Assembly: GCA_030268105.1 (NCBI GenBank) | Contig: BSDZ01000010.1 | Coordinates: 2,890,001-2,954,000 of the forward strand | DNA: 64,000 bases | Origin: Volvox africanus | Lineage: Eukaryota > Chlorophyta > Chlorophyceae > Chlamydomonadales > Volvocaceae | Reading direction: 5' to 3' | Shown: positions 1 to 11,317 of the stretch, piece after piece | Layout: each line of letters begins with the position of its first letter | How positions within the stretch are numbered: position 1 is the stretch's first letter | Made by a program: the position numbers and the translations under genes | The notes under the pieces: generated by a model | The model's input: only the letters and a program-made list of their open reading frames with translations | The model's database searches: none | What the model was told of the DNA's origin: nothing

Positions 1-3000
1 TACGTCTGGGCTTCCACTTTAAAGCGGTAAACACCTTTGTGGAGTGGGAGCATGCCCCTTGGGATCCTCGACACAGCACCCGTCCACCGTCCGTGTACCG
101 GAGGGCGCTGGCATCAGGGCTGACGGGTGCGAGGAAACAACGCTGGAGGGAGAGCTTTTGGGGAAATATTGGGATTGTGACGTTCCTCGTAAAAAGTAGG
201 GGGGGGGACGGGTTTGAGGCAGATGCGTGGAAGCATACCCATGTTTGATACCTGGCGCCGGGGATGTCAAGGGGTGAACGTGAGTCAGCAGGACAGGTGG
301 AGGACAGGCGGTGTACCATGCGACAGGATATGCATATGGGGCCCGGCCATTCCCGTGTCTCCAACACGGTCGAAGCATTCCGTGTAGCCCTCGGCGTCTA
401 CGTGGCGCTGATGCATGCATAGGAGAAATTCCCATGCATAGTTCCGTTGCCCTGAATCATACGTTCTTCTCTCCAAGGAAATGCTGCTGCTCTCCGTTCC
501 CGCGAAACCTGCGGCCCTGAGGTGGCCCCTAAACCGCCCGGGGCCTCGCTGCAGAGCTCTTGGACGACTACCGCTGTACGGTGTTGTCGCTGCAGCGAGA
601 GCTTCGGGACGAGGAGGCGCCTGCGCTGCCCACCATCCTGCATCGCATGTGGCAGTACGTGGTGCGTTTGGGCGTATGACAGGTCGCATTAGCATATATG
701 TGTGTAAAGATTTGGCTTGGGGCCATCTGTGCGTCCGGCCGCCCGTGCGCTCCCTCCCCTTCGCAGTTTTCGCATTTCCGCCTTCCCTCCGCCTTCCCTC
801 TTCACCTGCCATCCTTTTACCGGACTATGAAATCCATCACATGCATTCGGGATTTTCATTCACCCGCCCATCGCTGATCTTTCCTTCCCGGCCTACCCTG
901 GCTGCCGCAGGACGTCCTCCCCGCACTGCACGGCCTGGCGGCCTCACAGGACCGCGTGTCCCTGGGCCCCACCTTCAGCGCCGCCAATCTCATCAATACA
1001 TTGCATGCAGGCACCCGCAGTGGCCTGCCGGCTGTGCGCCAGGTGATGGGACGCCTGCTGTGGCACTGCAACCAGGTGCTCATGCAGCAATTGGCGGCCT
1101 GGTGAGAGTGCGGGGGGGGGTACAACTACAAGAGCGGGCTGACCCAGCTTCAGGGAAACCCGGAGGGACCGGAGAGGATATGGGGAAGGGCGGAAGTGGG
1201 AGGCAGGGACGGAATGAGAAAGAAGACGTGGAAATAGCTGGAAGAATGTTCATGCGCTGCTCCACACACGTTTTAGGTGTTTCATCGACTGGTCTGCCTG
1301 CTTGTCCATTTGTCTGTTTGTCCTTTTGCTTAATACTATGGCCACGGATGGCGCGTGCATGGCCCTCCCCCTCTCCCCTCCTCTTCCGGGGGGCCCGACT
1401 GGCTGGTTTACGGTTTGCAATTCCCTTGGTATGCACTGGCCAGGATGATGCACGGCATGTTGCAGGACCCGCATCGGGAGTTCTTCATACAGCCGAGGGC
1501 GCAGGCGCCGCAGCCACCGCAGCAGCAGCGCTCGCAGCAGCAGTTCAGGGAGGATGAAGGTGCCGGATCGGATGCGGCAGCTGGCGGGGGTTCTGGGGCT
1601 GGCGGCGGTCGCGGCGGTGGGGATGCAGGCTGGGATGGGGGTTCCTCGGCGAGCAGCAGCGGCCGTATGGACGACGAGGCAGCGTATAAGGAGTGGCACG
1701 GGGGATTCCAGGTATGGAAAGGGAGGGGAACAGGGATGTGGACGCAAACAATTAATAATAACCAAAACTCGCAACAATCTAAGTACCAGAATTGAGGATC
1801 AAGCTCCCGAGGTCCGCCATCCACCACGCATGGTAGGGGCAGCAATCAGCCGCGGATTTCGAATGGAGGGGAGAGGACGAGTGGGCCTGTGGCATAATGA
1901 TTGACGGGCATTGCATTCTTCGGTGGGAGGGAGCAAGCCGTGCTACGTTTCTATGTGAGATGTTTTGTGGGTTTGTTTGCAAATCTGGAATATTTGCCAA
2001 AGTATTGAGTGCTAGTGCATATGTATGCGATGGTTTTTACGTCGCACCTATAGACCTGCAGTCGCACGGATCCGTCTCCCTGTGGAGCGCTCCTCCCGAA
2101 TATATACCGCCGATGTGCAATTTGCAGTAGGCTGCGGTCATTGGCATGTACCCGGCCCTGCATGTTGCGGCAGGTTCTGTAAGGCATCATACTTCTTTCA
2201 CCTCGTCCCCCGGCAGGTGAACCCCCGCTTCCTGCCCCTGTACGTGAGTCACGACCTCGCGGAGACAGTGCTGTTCGTGGGTCGCGCGGTGAGGGTACTC
2301 CGGCGGCCCAGCGGTCAGACAGGGACGGCGACACGCGGAGGGAACGCCGCCGCCACATCGGTGGGAGCTGTCGGCGGCAGCGGCACGGTGCAGGAGCTGA
2401 TGCCGCTACAGGACATGTTGCAGTTTGGGCAGGTGGGACGTGTGTAGAGGGAAAGGCAGAAGGGGCGGGACCCGCGATTGATGATGCCATGCGTATGTTG
2501 GTGGCTCCTAACTGCGTAGCATACGAGCTTTAAGATTGGACATGTCAGCCTTGATCGGATGGGCACTCCCGTTCCAGACCCGCGTTCACCGCTTCTCCAT
2601 CTCGCGACCTCGTCTTGCTTGTTAACGCCTGCGGGTATAGATAGGGGGAGGGGTAAGGAGAGGTAGGTGTTAGGAGGGGGAGGGGTAAGGAGGGTTGTGC
2701 GTTATCCCTTCCGGCAAAGTGGCGCTCCGCAAAGAGCACCCTTCTATTCACTGAGTCCAACACCATCCCGCTGTGACCTTCGCCCGGCTTGGACAGGCCT
2801 TCACCGCGCTTCAGTCCGAGCCCGAGCTGTCCGCCGCCCGGCTGGAGATGCTGGTGGAGGGGCTGAGGGCCCACGTGGCGAGGTTGTTGTGGCGGCTGCT
2901 GGTGGGGCGGGCGGGTCTGCTGCCCCACCTGGCCGCTCTCAAGGACTACTTTCTGCTGGCCCGGGGGGACTTCTGGCAGATCTTTCTGGCGGAGAGCAGG

Positions 3001-6000
3001 CCACTCATGGGGGCGCCGCCTAGGTACGGAAGTGGGCATGGCCGCGCGCGCGTGTCCGTGTGTGAGGCAGAAGTTTAGCGAACGCCAGCGAACCGGGAGG
3101 CGCAGAATAGATTGGAACGCGCGATTGGGAGGACGGGGAAGGCTGGCCGGTGGAACTTGGATACGGTAGATTGTGAACGAGCGGTTTTGACCACACCAAT
3201 TGTCCGCATTCCTCAGGATGCGAATTCATTTCGCAATTCTTTTGAGGTATTTGTCGTGCACCTCACTCAACGTGCAACCTCGTCATCGTCCTCATTATGA
3301 GGTTCGAATACACCCCCCACCTGAACATACGCACCACACACACCCTCCATCAGGCTGCAATCTGTGGATGCCGATTTGGCCGTTCCCTTCAGTCGAAGTG
3401 CCGCAAAGAGCAGCGCAGAGGGGGACCCGCTGCTGGCGGCGTTCAGCCTGAGGTATCTGCGGGGAGCTGAGGCGGAGGCGGCGTTCCAGGTAGTGCATCG
3501 GGCGGTGGCTGGCGAGCCTGACGGCAGTTCCGGTTCGGTAGGGAGATGAATTCGTCGCCCATCTGCGGTAGTGCAAATCTGCAATAATCCGAGTTGCCAG
3601 ATTATGGACACCCACTTGCTGCCGCTGCTGCTGTTATTGGTGTTACATAGGAGGGTGGAGGTATAAGGCGTCGTGACCAGCAGCAGCCCACTAATCTGTA
3701 CGTAGCCCCGCTTCTCCCTTCCTGATCGAGGGATGCCCTCATCCATGCTGTTGTTTTTCCTGATCCGGAGGTAATTGCCTCCCTTCCTCCCTGTCACTGG
3801 TGTCCCTGATGACATGCATGAGGTCGGACATTTCGATTGCTCCAGGGTGCCACCCCTCGGTGATCTGTTCTTTTATTCCATGTTGTCACCCCACTCCCCC
3901 CGGGGGCCCCGTTCACAAGGTCACCGGGCTTGATACTTTCAGGCCAACGGGCTTCCTTCTCCTCGTATGGTGGCTACCGCTGCTGTGTACCTTTCTCGGC
4001 CGCGCCCCCCACAATTTCCATCCTGCCATTTACTTGTTACTCCTTCCACCGTCCTCCTGATGGCCTTTACCAAGGTGAGCACTGGCAAGGGCGCCACCGC
4101 GGGCCACGTGGTTCCTCCCCTGGACCCGGCCTGGGACCCTCTGGTGCTGGAGGTGCGACTGGACTGGCCGCTGGGTCTGCTGCTGGGCCGGGACCAGCTG
4201 CGGCGATACAATCAGCTGTTTGCGCTGTTGCTTCGGCTACGGCGGATGCAGGGGCAGCTGGACGATGCATGGAAGGACCTGCGGATGTGAGTAGGGGCAG
4301 AGCATTGGCGCGTTGGGGCTCCTTATCCTGGAGGGCCAGAATAATATCATCTAGTTCTTATACTCATTCCCGCTCGTCCCAGCCCGCGCCTCCTGTACCC
4401 GCGCTTCGTGGCAGCGACTACAGGAAGCGTGGGCTGGGACGAGCGGGGATGGTATAACAACTAGATGATTAGGGCTGCTGAGGTGGTGCTGGTGAATATA
4501 AGAAAGCTCTTTTTCCATTCAGTCACCCCTCAATCATCAACCCTCGAGCCATGGCTTTGTCCCTGTTAGCCACCTCGACAACAGAACACATTTTTCATTT
4601 GTCATCAGCCCCTCTCGCTCTTCATCAGCCCCACGTAGATCCCCTTCTTCCCCCACTGCAGTATGGACCGGCAGCTTCAACGTGACAGCAGCTCCTCAGT
4701 CCCCGGGGGCCGCATGCGGGATTTGCAGGACCTCCGGAATAACATGGCGCACCTGGTGGCAAACCTGCAGATCTACATCCAGGTGTGAGAAGAGGGGGCC
4801 GGCTGGCGCATGGCGGTTGGTGGATGGTGGTTGCTAGTGGGTGGGTATGTGCGTGGCGTAACTTCATCATTCTTGTTTACATCTGCGTTGACGAGATGCG
4901 TCCATTCGTCACCGGTAAGCAATCGTGTTGGGATGTACATGCTCTGATGTACGACATTCCCCGGTCATGGTGTTATGATCTGGACATCTTGATCGTGATC
5001 ACGTCACACCTTTCGTCCTTGGCAACCCCCCACCCCGAGCCAGCGCCGTCCCCCGCCGTTTGCAACTGCAGACCGACGTCATTGAAGTCAACTTCAGCAC
5101 GCTGGAGAACAAGATCTCCACCTGCCAGGACTTCTCAGAGGTGGGGGTGTGCTGGGAGGATTTGGAGGTGGTGGGAGGGTTCTGGAGGGTTGTCCAAATC
5201 CAACGCGTGCAGGGGTCGGCCACTGGCGCAGCTCCGCCTTTGTGACAGGCTTGCCTTGCCAGGCATTTCCACGAGGAACTGTCTCCCTTCCTGCCACCAT
5301 CCCTGGCCGTGAGTTGCGATTAAGGTACGTCACGGGTTGTCCAATTTGGGCAGCGCACCACCGCTTCTGCTCTCTCATCCTTAGCCTCACCACAGGGCCT
5401 TCGCTCCCTTTTTCATCTCCGCGCGCTGCCGCCCCGCTCCACTGGTTTGGATATGCTCCGCAGACGACCCATCCTCGTGGCACTGCCCGATTGTGGCCGC
5501 GCATCCCCAACCCCGCATATCCCCCCTCCTTCTTGCACCCGCCGCCTTTGCTTAGCACACCGTGACACTTTTCGTCCTACCCCATCACCTGCATTGGTGT
5601 TCTGTGCCAATCGCGTATGCATTATATAATAGCTAGCGCTCCGTTCGGAAACGTGATTTGCTCCGTTCCCGCCCCTGAAACCCCAAAGTTGGAGCGAGCG
5701 CACACAATCTTCCTGTCTACATTGATGGTCCAGAGCTTCCTGACCGTTCGCTCGTTGTGTTCGGTGCTGGCAGATATCTTCCAGGACGTGGCGGTGAGGC
5801 GGGGAGTGGGGCTGGAAGAGGGGCAGGGGGACAGGGGGGAGGAGGACGAGACGGAACTGCGATTGCTATTAGACGGGCCCACATGGGAAATAATGTCTGT
5901 GGGTGATGAGCATGGGTGCTTGCCGGTGAAGAGGGGAAGTCCGGAAGATAAGGAGGAACTGTACAAAATATATGGATGCATGTGCGTCGGTCTTTAGCCG

Positions 6001-6835
6001 TGGTGGGTCAAGGGCACTGGCCCTTTCAAAGCTTTTGTCCGGGGGGTCCAGGGACTCGGCGGGTCGTGGTGGAGCGAGATGGGGCTGTCCCAAATATGAA
6101 CATGTGCATCACGGTCTGCCTGGTGATTCGGAGGATGATGGCGATGTGGGTTCAACCTGCCAGGTTGCGGGTGCGTCAAAAAGCAGTGGTACGTACTACG
6201 TGTATAACACAAAGCAACAAAGAGTGAGACCCTATTTGCTTTTCCCGGCAGCACTTCGTACATTACCCCATTATTACTCCCCTGCCCCCAATATAAGGCC
6301 TCGTCCTTATAAATAACCCTTTTTGTTACCTGCGACTTGTATGAAATAATCATGTCCCTCTCTCATTCGTGTAACCTTTTTCGGAAAGGAGCTGAACCCC
6401 TTTCCTTTGTCTCACCAACCCTTACTCTTTTTAACAAACTTACACCATCCCTAAGCAACTCGCCAAGCTGGTGTCGCGGGCGGGTTGTGACTCCCAGCGA
6501 CTGGAGTTCCCCGAAATCGCTCGTGTGCGGGGAAATTTTCTGCGCCACGCTTCTGGGCTGTATAATACCATTAGCAGGTACGCCGACATGGGGAAAGGGA
6601 GGCTTTGGAAGGTGTGGTGTCCTGGATGCCGTTTTCGCTTCTCCCCTTCCCGCACCTTAGGTCAAAGGTCGTATCGTCGAAGCTATTGTTCTCCCTCCCC
6701 CTCCGTTTCCTTTTCTCGCCCAAATGCAGTCAGCGCATGATCGACTCATTCCGTGCTCCCCACCTGGCTCAGTTGGTAACCCGCCTCAACTATAATGGCT
6801 GGTACAATGCAGCCACCGGCAGGGGCCAAGAGTGA
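1..6835 (+). CDS. Gamma-tubulin ring complex component 4 (GCP4)-like, 5'-truncated by window edge, spliced
   Basis: GCP4-family proteins belong to the Spc97/Spc98 superfamily and build the gamma-tubulin ring complex that nucleates microtubules. The conserved blocks appear in GCP4 order, interrupted by introns. Best-supported exons are 1-127 (window begins inside it), about 555-661, 911-1101, 1444-1711, 2217-2439 (or 2432), 2756-3023, 3354-3489, 4075-4286, 4662-4782, 5072-5140, 5249-5308, 5734-5793, 6456-6577 and 6730-6835, ending in TGA. Junction phases agree from 911 onward; the first two exons do not join cleanly, so a small exon may be missed. Landmarks: MMHGMLQDPHREFFIQ, ETVLFVGRAV, LKDYFLLARGDFWQIF, NNMAHLVANLQIYIQ and the C-terminal LAQLVTRLNYNGWYN, which matches the family's LLLRLDYN..Y ending. 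A Gly/Ser/Gln-rich insert lies in the 1444-1711 exon. GCP4 is preferred over GCP2/3 because of the short linker and this ending. The family call is strong; exact edges are inferred. Confidence 0.9.
4346..4469. repeat. Imperfect foldback in a GCP4 intron
   Basis: Two arms of about 52 bases (4346-4397 and 4419-4469) are reverse complements with only a few mismatches, separated by about 21 bases. The foldback lies in the intron between the exons ending at 4286 and starting at 4662. It could be a small palindromic (MITE-like) insertion or a hairpin RNA source. No flanking target duplication was established. Confidence 0.8.
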
Positions 6836-7340
6836 GGCAAGCAGGCATGTGTGTGAGCGTGTGTGGACGTCAAGGACATGTGTGCGGCTATCCGCACGTT
6901 TGGATAAGGAGAGATTATGAGATGGTGATAATCCGCGGATCGTTTAAATTGTGTATATATCCGCACAAAGATATATTTTGTCTGGCAGCACAGCTGCCAT
7001 TTCAACAGGTATAATTTTAATTGACTGCAAGTGGCTAACGTGATATCAAAGTTTATGTACGAGTGACTTGAAGTTATTTTTGTCGGTTTGCTGGCTGGCA
7101 TAGTGATGGTAAGCGTGAAATGGGCCCGGAATGTAGGGCTTACTGATGTGAAGCAAGCTATGGATACCGCATGAAGGCATAGGCAGGGAAAGAGATTGAC
7201 GCCAAAAAGTAAAGAAGGACTATCCAGCCATTCCTCAAATTACGAGTACTGACACCAGAGGATCACCTGGAGGTAATTTAGACTCACGGTGTCACACCTG
7301 TTTTCTACTCCTAGGAAGAAACTGCGTGATTCAAACACCA
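6836..7340. repeat. GCP4 downstream flank, copy 1 of a segmental duplication
   Basis: The 3' end of the GCP4 gene and its downstream flank (6471-7340) recur with few substitutions at 9102-9399 plus 16668-17174. The second copy lacks about 70 bases of the penultimate exon and is split by retrotransposon A1. This copy is uninterrupted and gives the empty-site sequence for the A1 insertion. It probably contains the gene's 3' UTR. The shared sequence stops at 'gattcaaacacc' in both copies. Confidence 0.88.
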
Positions 7341-8832
7341 TCGTATCACACACACACACATATGCACATGTATGGGGTTGATATGTATGGGTTAGCTATA
7401 TAACTGATAACTGAAAACATATATGTACACTCACCAGGTAGCAAGAGGCTCATCATCCTTTCACAGGCATCTGTCATCTGGGTTCCTTCAAAGTGAATGT
7501 TATGACGTGCCATCGCTTCATACATGACACATCATGGCAAATCATTCCGGTACACTTATGGACGTTTGGTGATAAATACAGTACCTAGAACATGTTGCTT
7601 ATGTCTCTCTGAGTGTCTCTCTCTCATACACACATACACAAAGCATCTGAAGATAAGTGAGACAGAATGTCTGTCGGGAATCCCATCACTTTTCACATGA
7701 CAAGCCTGCCTCCGCTGTTTATACCACTCTCCGTATGCAACCCAATATGGGGACTGCCCAACTGCTGAACCCATCTTTAGCCCTACCACACAAAGCCTTG
7801 GTGACAAAGCAAGAAAGACGATTAAATGGGGCATTTCTTGTTCTCAGTACACTTCTATTAACTGTGTGTCCGGCACCTCCCTCCTATTAAGTCCGTCTTA
7901 CCTCCAGCAACCTATCCATAGCAACCTGACCTGTGGTGATACACATGTTAGCAAAACCGACATTCCTAAGTTACTGGCCACTGATGGTAACTTAGGAATG
8001 TCGGTTTTGCTAACATGTCCAATCAGGGATGCTGGTAGCGGACTATAACTTCACATACAGTGTCGGTCTCAAAATCAGCAATCGCTGAAGCCATGCTTCC
8101 ACACATGTAGCTGGATTTCCAACAAGACGATAGGTCTGTCTTGTTGAAGCTGTACTCGTGTGTGAAGTCCACCAAGCAGCCACAGAGACAGGCTTTAAGG
8201 TCACACAACACCACCTCGATGTCCGCAAGACATACTTCAACAACTGGTCAACTCCAGGTTTAAATCCCAGCCCAGATGCCCTCAACATGAGCATTTTGCT
8301 GTAAAATGTGGACCGCACGGTTCTGAAGGATGGATGTCTGCAAGGAAATGAAGGTGAGGAAGGCCATCAACCCATTGAGTATGCAGCACAGACCATCCAC
8401 GGCCTTAGGGGGGTAGGTATGACAGGAGTAAACCACCCTGCAAGCAGGGTGGAAGCCATATTGGGGGCCCCTACCAATCCATGCCGCATCTGCCATCACA
8501 GCGGCATGAATGTCTGCCATGGTGGCAGTGGTGGCATGGACTGGTAGGGCCCTGCTGCTGTGGCCAACATACACACCACAGCAACATTCATTTCACGCAG
8601 GGCATGGGTATTCCTGTAGTAGTCGTACATGTACACACCAGCACAATATCAAGGTGCAGAAGCATCTCGATAGGCTCTCAACTACCACAATGGTATCCTG
8701 AGGTTCCGGTCCAATCCCAGCAGATATCTCTGCCTGAGACAACCAGTCTGACGTGATCCAGGTCCCCTAAAGGAGGAGGGTAATTAAGTTGCTAATAAGA
8801 CTTGATGTTTACTGAAAACCGTGAGTGCTTAG
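7341..8832. other. Intergenic stretch without a recognisable gene
   Basis: Open frames here are short and resemble nothing I recognise. The stretch holds CA-rich simple sequence near 7342-7362 and 7620-7640 and a perfect hairpin at 7943-8018. It separates the two copies of the GCP4 3' end. Confidence 0.6.
7943..8018. repeat. Perfect 32-bp inverted repeat with 12-base loop
   Basis: Bases 7943-7974 and 7987-8018 are exact reverse complements, separated by 12 bases. The arms are AT/GC balanced, so this is not a low-complexity artefact. It could form a cruciform in DNA or a long hairpin in RNA. No open frame or terminal-repeat structure explains it. Confidence 0.93.
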
Positions 8833-9090
<258 letters not shown>

Positions 9091-9399
9091 AAACCGCCCG
9101 CCCTGGTGTCGCGGGCGGGTTGTATAATACCATTAGCAGGTGCGCGGACATGGGGAAAGGGAGGCTTTGGAAGGTGTGGTGTCCTGGATGCCGTTTTCGC
9201 TTCTCCCCTTCCCGCACCTTAGGTCAAAGGTCGTATCGTCGAAGCTATTGTTCTCCCTCCCCCTCCGTTTCCTTTTCTCGCCCAAATGCAGTCAGCACAT
9301 GATCGACTCATTCCGTGCTCCCCACCTGGCTCAGTTGGTAACCCGCCTCAACTATAATGGCTGGTACAATGCAGCCACCGGCAGGGGCCAAGAGTGAGG
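9091..9399 (+). pseudogene. Duplicated GCP4 last-exon fragment
   Basis: From 9102 this copies the end of the GCP4 gene: 19 bases of the penultimate exon, then a deletion of about 70 bases, then its last bases, the final intron and the final exon with its TGA at about 9394-9396. The intron donor has changed from gtacgc to gtgcgc. The segment begins inside a GC-rich hairpin (9091-9121) that abuts the microsatellite. The copy cannot be translated as a gene because all upstream exons are missing. The last five bases, TGAGG, are the left target duplication of retrotransposon A1. Confidence 0.88.
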
Positions 9400-10223
9400 T
9401 GTTGTGCTACGATTAGTTTCCCGCCGATGCGTAGGTCGATGTGATCCTACAAGGCGAAGTGCTATTGTGATGAACACATTGCATATGAATGAATCTGCAT
9501 GATATAAATGTATTTGTGTACATTTATATATGCATTTGGCATGTTGTCATTACCCATCGCGACATCGCATCATGGCAAATCCGCCTAGCATGCATGAAAG
9601 CCCGAAGCATTGAAGTGCGCATCATGCTCGTGCTACGAAACGATAAGTAATATTATCTGATATAATATTACTTCATTACAGCACACGTTGAGAGCGCCGC
9701 ACTCATCGCGATACATGCCCTGCAACCGGATATCGTTATCCGGACCCTTGCATCATGCGAATGCCGGAAAGGCTTATACGTTGTTATGCGTAGACATCGC
9801 CTAGACGCAGTAGGGTTGTCACATCTAGGATCGGCCTCCTGATGTGAATCGTACGGCATTGCGATGCTGCGAGTATAACAGATGCGAGGACGGCTAAGCA
9901 AGATAAGACATTCGATACCGGAGAACACTTGTGTGTTCTACATTACTATTGCTATACGCTATTCTACTTAGCCCGAGCTAAGCCTGAATTTCGCTAATCA
10001 CCGCCGCATGATGATTGCTTGCTTCCGGCGCTGACGGCGATTTCGTCCATTGCATCGTTCCGATCTGTAAAACTGTAAGTTATATCTCTCTTCATCTTGA
10101 AGTCTTCCGCTGTCTCTGTTTGCTCTCGCTTGCCTTGCTGTACTTGCAAGTGCTCGCGCATCGGTGTCGAAAGTCTCCAGACGTGCAGATACTTATGAGC
10201 AAACGCGAATGAGAGGTACAACA
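9400..10223 (+). repeat. 5' LTR of A1
   Basis: Identical in length to the 3' LTR (824 bp) and nearly identical in sequence. It has TG...CA ends. An imperfect 18-bp palindrome, ccggatatcgttatccgg, is at 9726-9743 and an AT-rich near-palindrome is near 9648-9675. The promoter and polyadenylation signals should lie here, but I could not assign them. Confidence 0.95.
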
Positions 10224-10245
10224 ATTTGGTATCGAGACAGGTTCG
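10224..10245 (+). other. Probable primer-binding site of A1
   Basis: The sequence TTGGTATCGAGACAGG begins two bases after the LTR end. It starts with the TGG expected for pairing with a tRNA 3' CCA end and resembles the TGGTATC-type sites of plant retrotransposons. The priming tRNA was not identified. Confidence 0.7.
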
Positions 10246-10290
10246 TTGCCTAACTGTCTCTCTTTGTCTAATCGGAAGTAGGTTCTTTCT

Positions 10291-11317
10291 ATGGCGAGTT
10301 CCAGCGACAAACCACGAGGACCGCTAGATACTTTTGCCGAAGACTTAGGCCGCGCCGTTTTGGACGCCGCCGCTTCCGGTTTGTAATTGTTTAATTGCTT
10401 TTGCTTAGATTGCTGCACTTGTTGTGTAAGTGTACGCTCTGAGTCGCAGGTAATCTCAGTGCACCGGCATTGCTTGCCGCGGCGACTGAGACCGGCTTTC
10501 GTCCGGACCAGTTGGCGACTCTCATTGCCCAAACTACGGAGATCAGGACTCAGCTGGGCAATTACTTGCTGAGTTTGCTGAATCTTCTCAAGAGTACTGT
10601 CGGTAGGCTCACCGAGTTGTTTTGTACTCTTGCCTTTGCGATAGAAGTCGGCTTCTATTACGCAAACCTAGGGTATCGTTTCGTGCTTCATGTCCGCGGA
10701 ACACTACGCCGCACACTAGCCTAGCTAGCCAACCCGATTTTGTTGTGGCTGCTAGAGCACCGGATAGAGGTCTTGAGACTGTTGGCGCGCGAGCCACTCA
10801 AGAGCCCCTTTTCCTTCAGACCCCTGCTCACTTAATTGTGCCGCATTCAGCAGTGAACACGAATATGGACAACACTGCTGGACCAAGGGTTCTGCCATTA
10901 CCTCAAGCTCGAGGGCATGATGACATCCCTGAGGATCCACTTGGGGAAGCCGTAGCTCTTGACCAGGACTTCGGAGCGACCCGCCCCACGCCTACTGCCG
11001 CGACGCGACGCAGCAACCGGCAACACCAGGCGCGCGGGGGCGCTAGCTCGGGTGTCCGTGGGTCAGGAGGAGCTGGTCCGAGCTCGGACCCGGCTAAAAA
11101 CAGGAAGCGTGGTGGTGCGCCGTCGACGGCAGCCGCACAGCGTTCCGACCCCAATGCGAAGCGGACTCGCACGGACGACACGTATATGCCAAAATGGAAT
11201 TGCAATCGTTCCGAATTCGAGCGTCGAAAATTGGCCAACGTTTGTCTACGGTGTGCGGAGAGCCATTCCACGAAGGATTGCCCTCTAATGCCGCCGTTTG
11301 TACCTCAGCCGAAATAG
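10291..11317 (+). pseudogene. A1 gag, 5' exons plus frame with core domain deleted
   Basis: Gag builds the virus-like particle. An ATG at 10291 opens MASSSDKPRGPLDTF and runs into a stop at 10384. A GT-AG intron at about 10383-10459 would join it in frame to a second segment (10460 onward, APALLAAATETGF). The main frame is open to a TAG at 11315-11317 and ends in the zinc knuckle CLRCAESHSTKDC (CX2CX3HX4C). Compared with A3, a 603-base in-frame block holding the whole retrotransposon gag domain is missing between CCCTGAG and GATCC near 10935, and five bases are missing near 10697. How the second segment joins the main frame is unresolved. Confidence 0.8.

Noticed and set aside
1250..1845. Long - strand frames opposite the GCP4 exons
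   Set aside because: They are shadows of a GC-rich exon with Gly/Ser repeats; the + strand matches GCP4.
9648..9675. TAATATTAC in the A LTR, the same nonamer as the origin of circular Rep-encoding viruses
   Set aside because: It is part of an AT-rich near-palindrome inside a retrotransposon LTR and there is no Rep gene; chance match.
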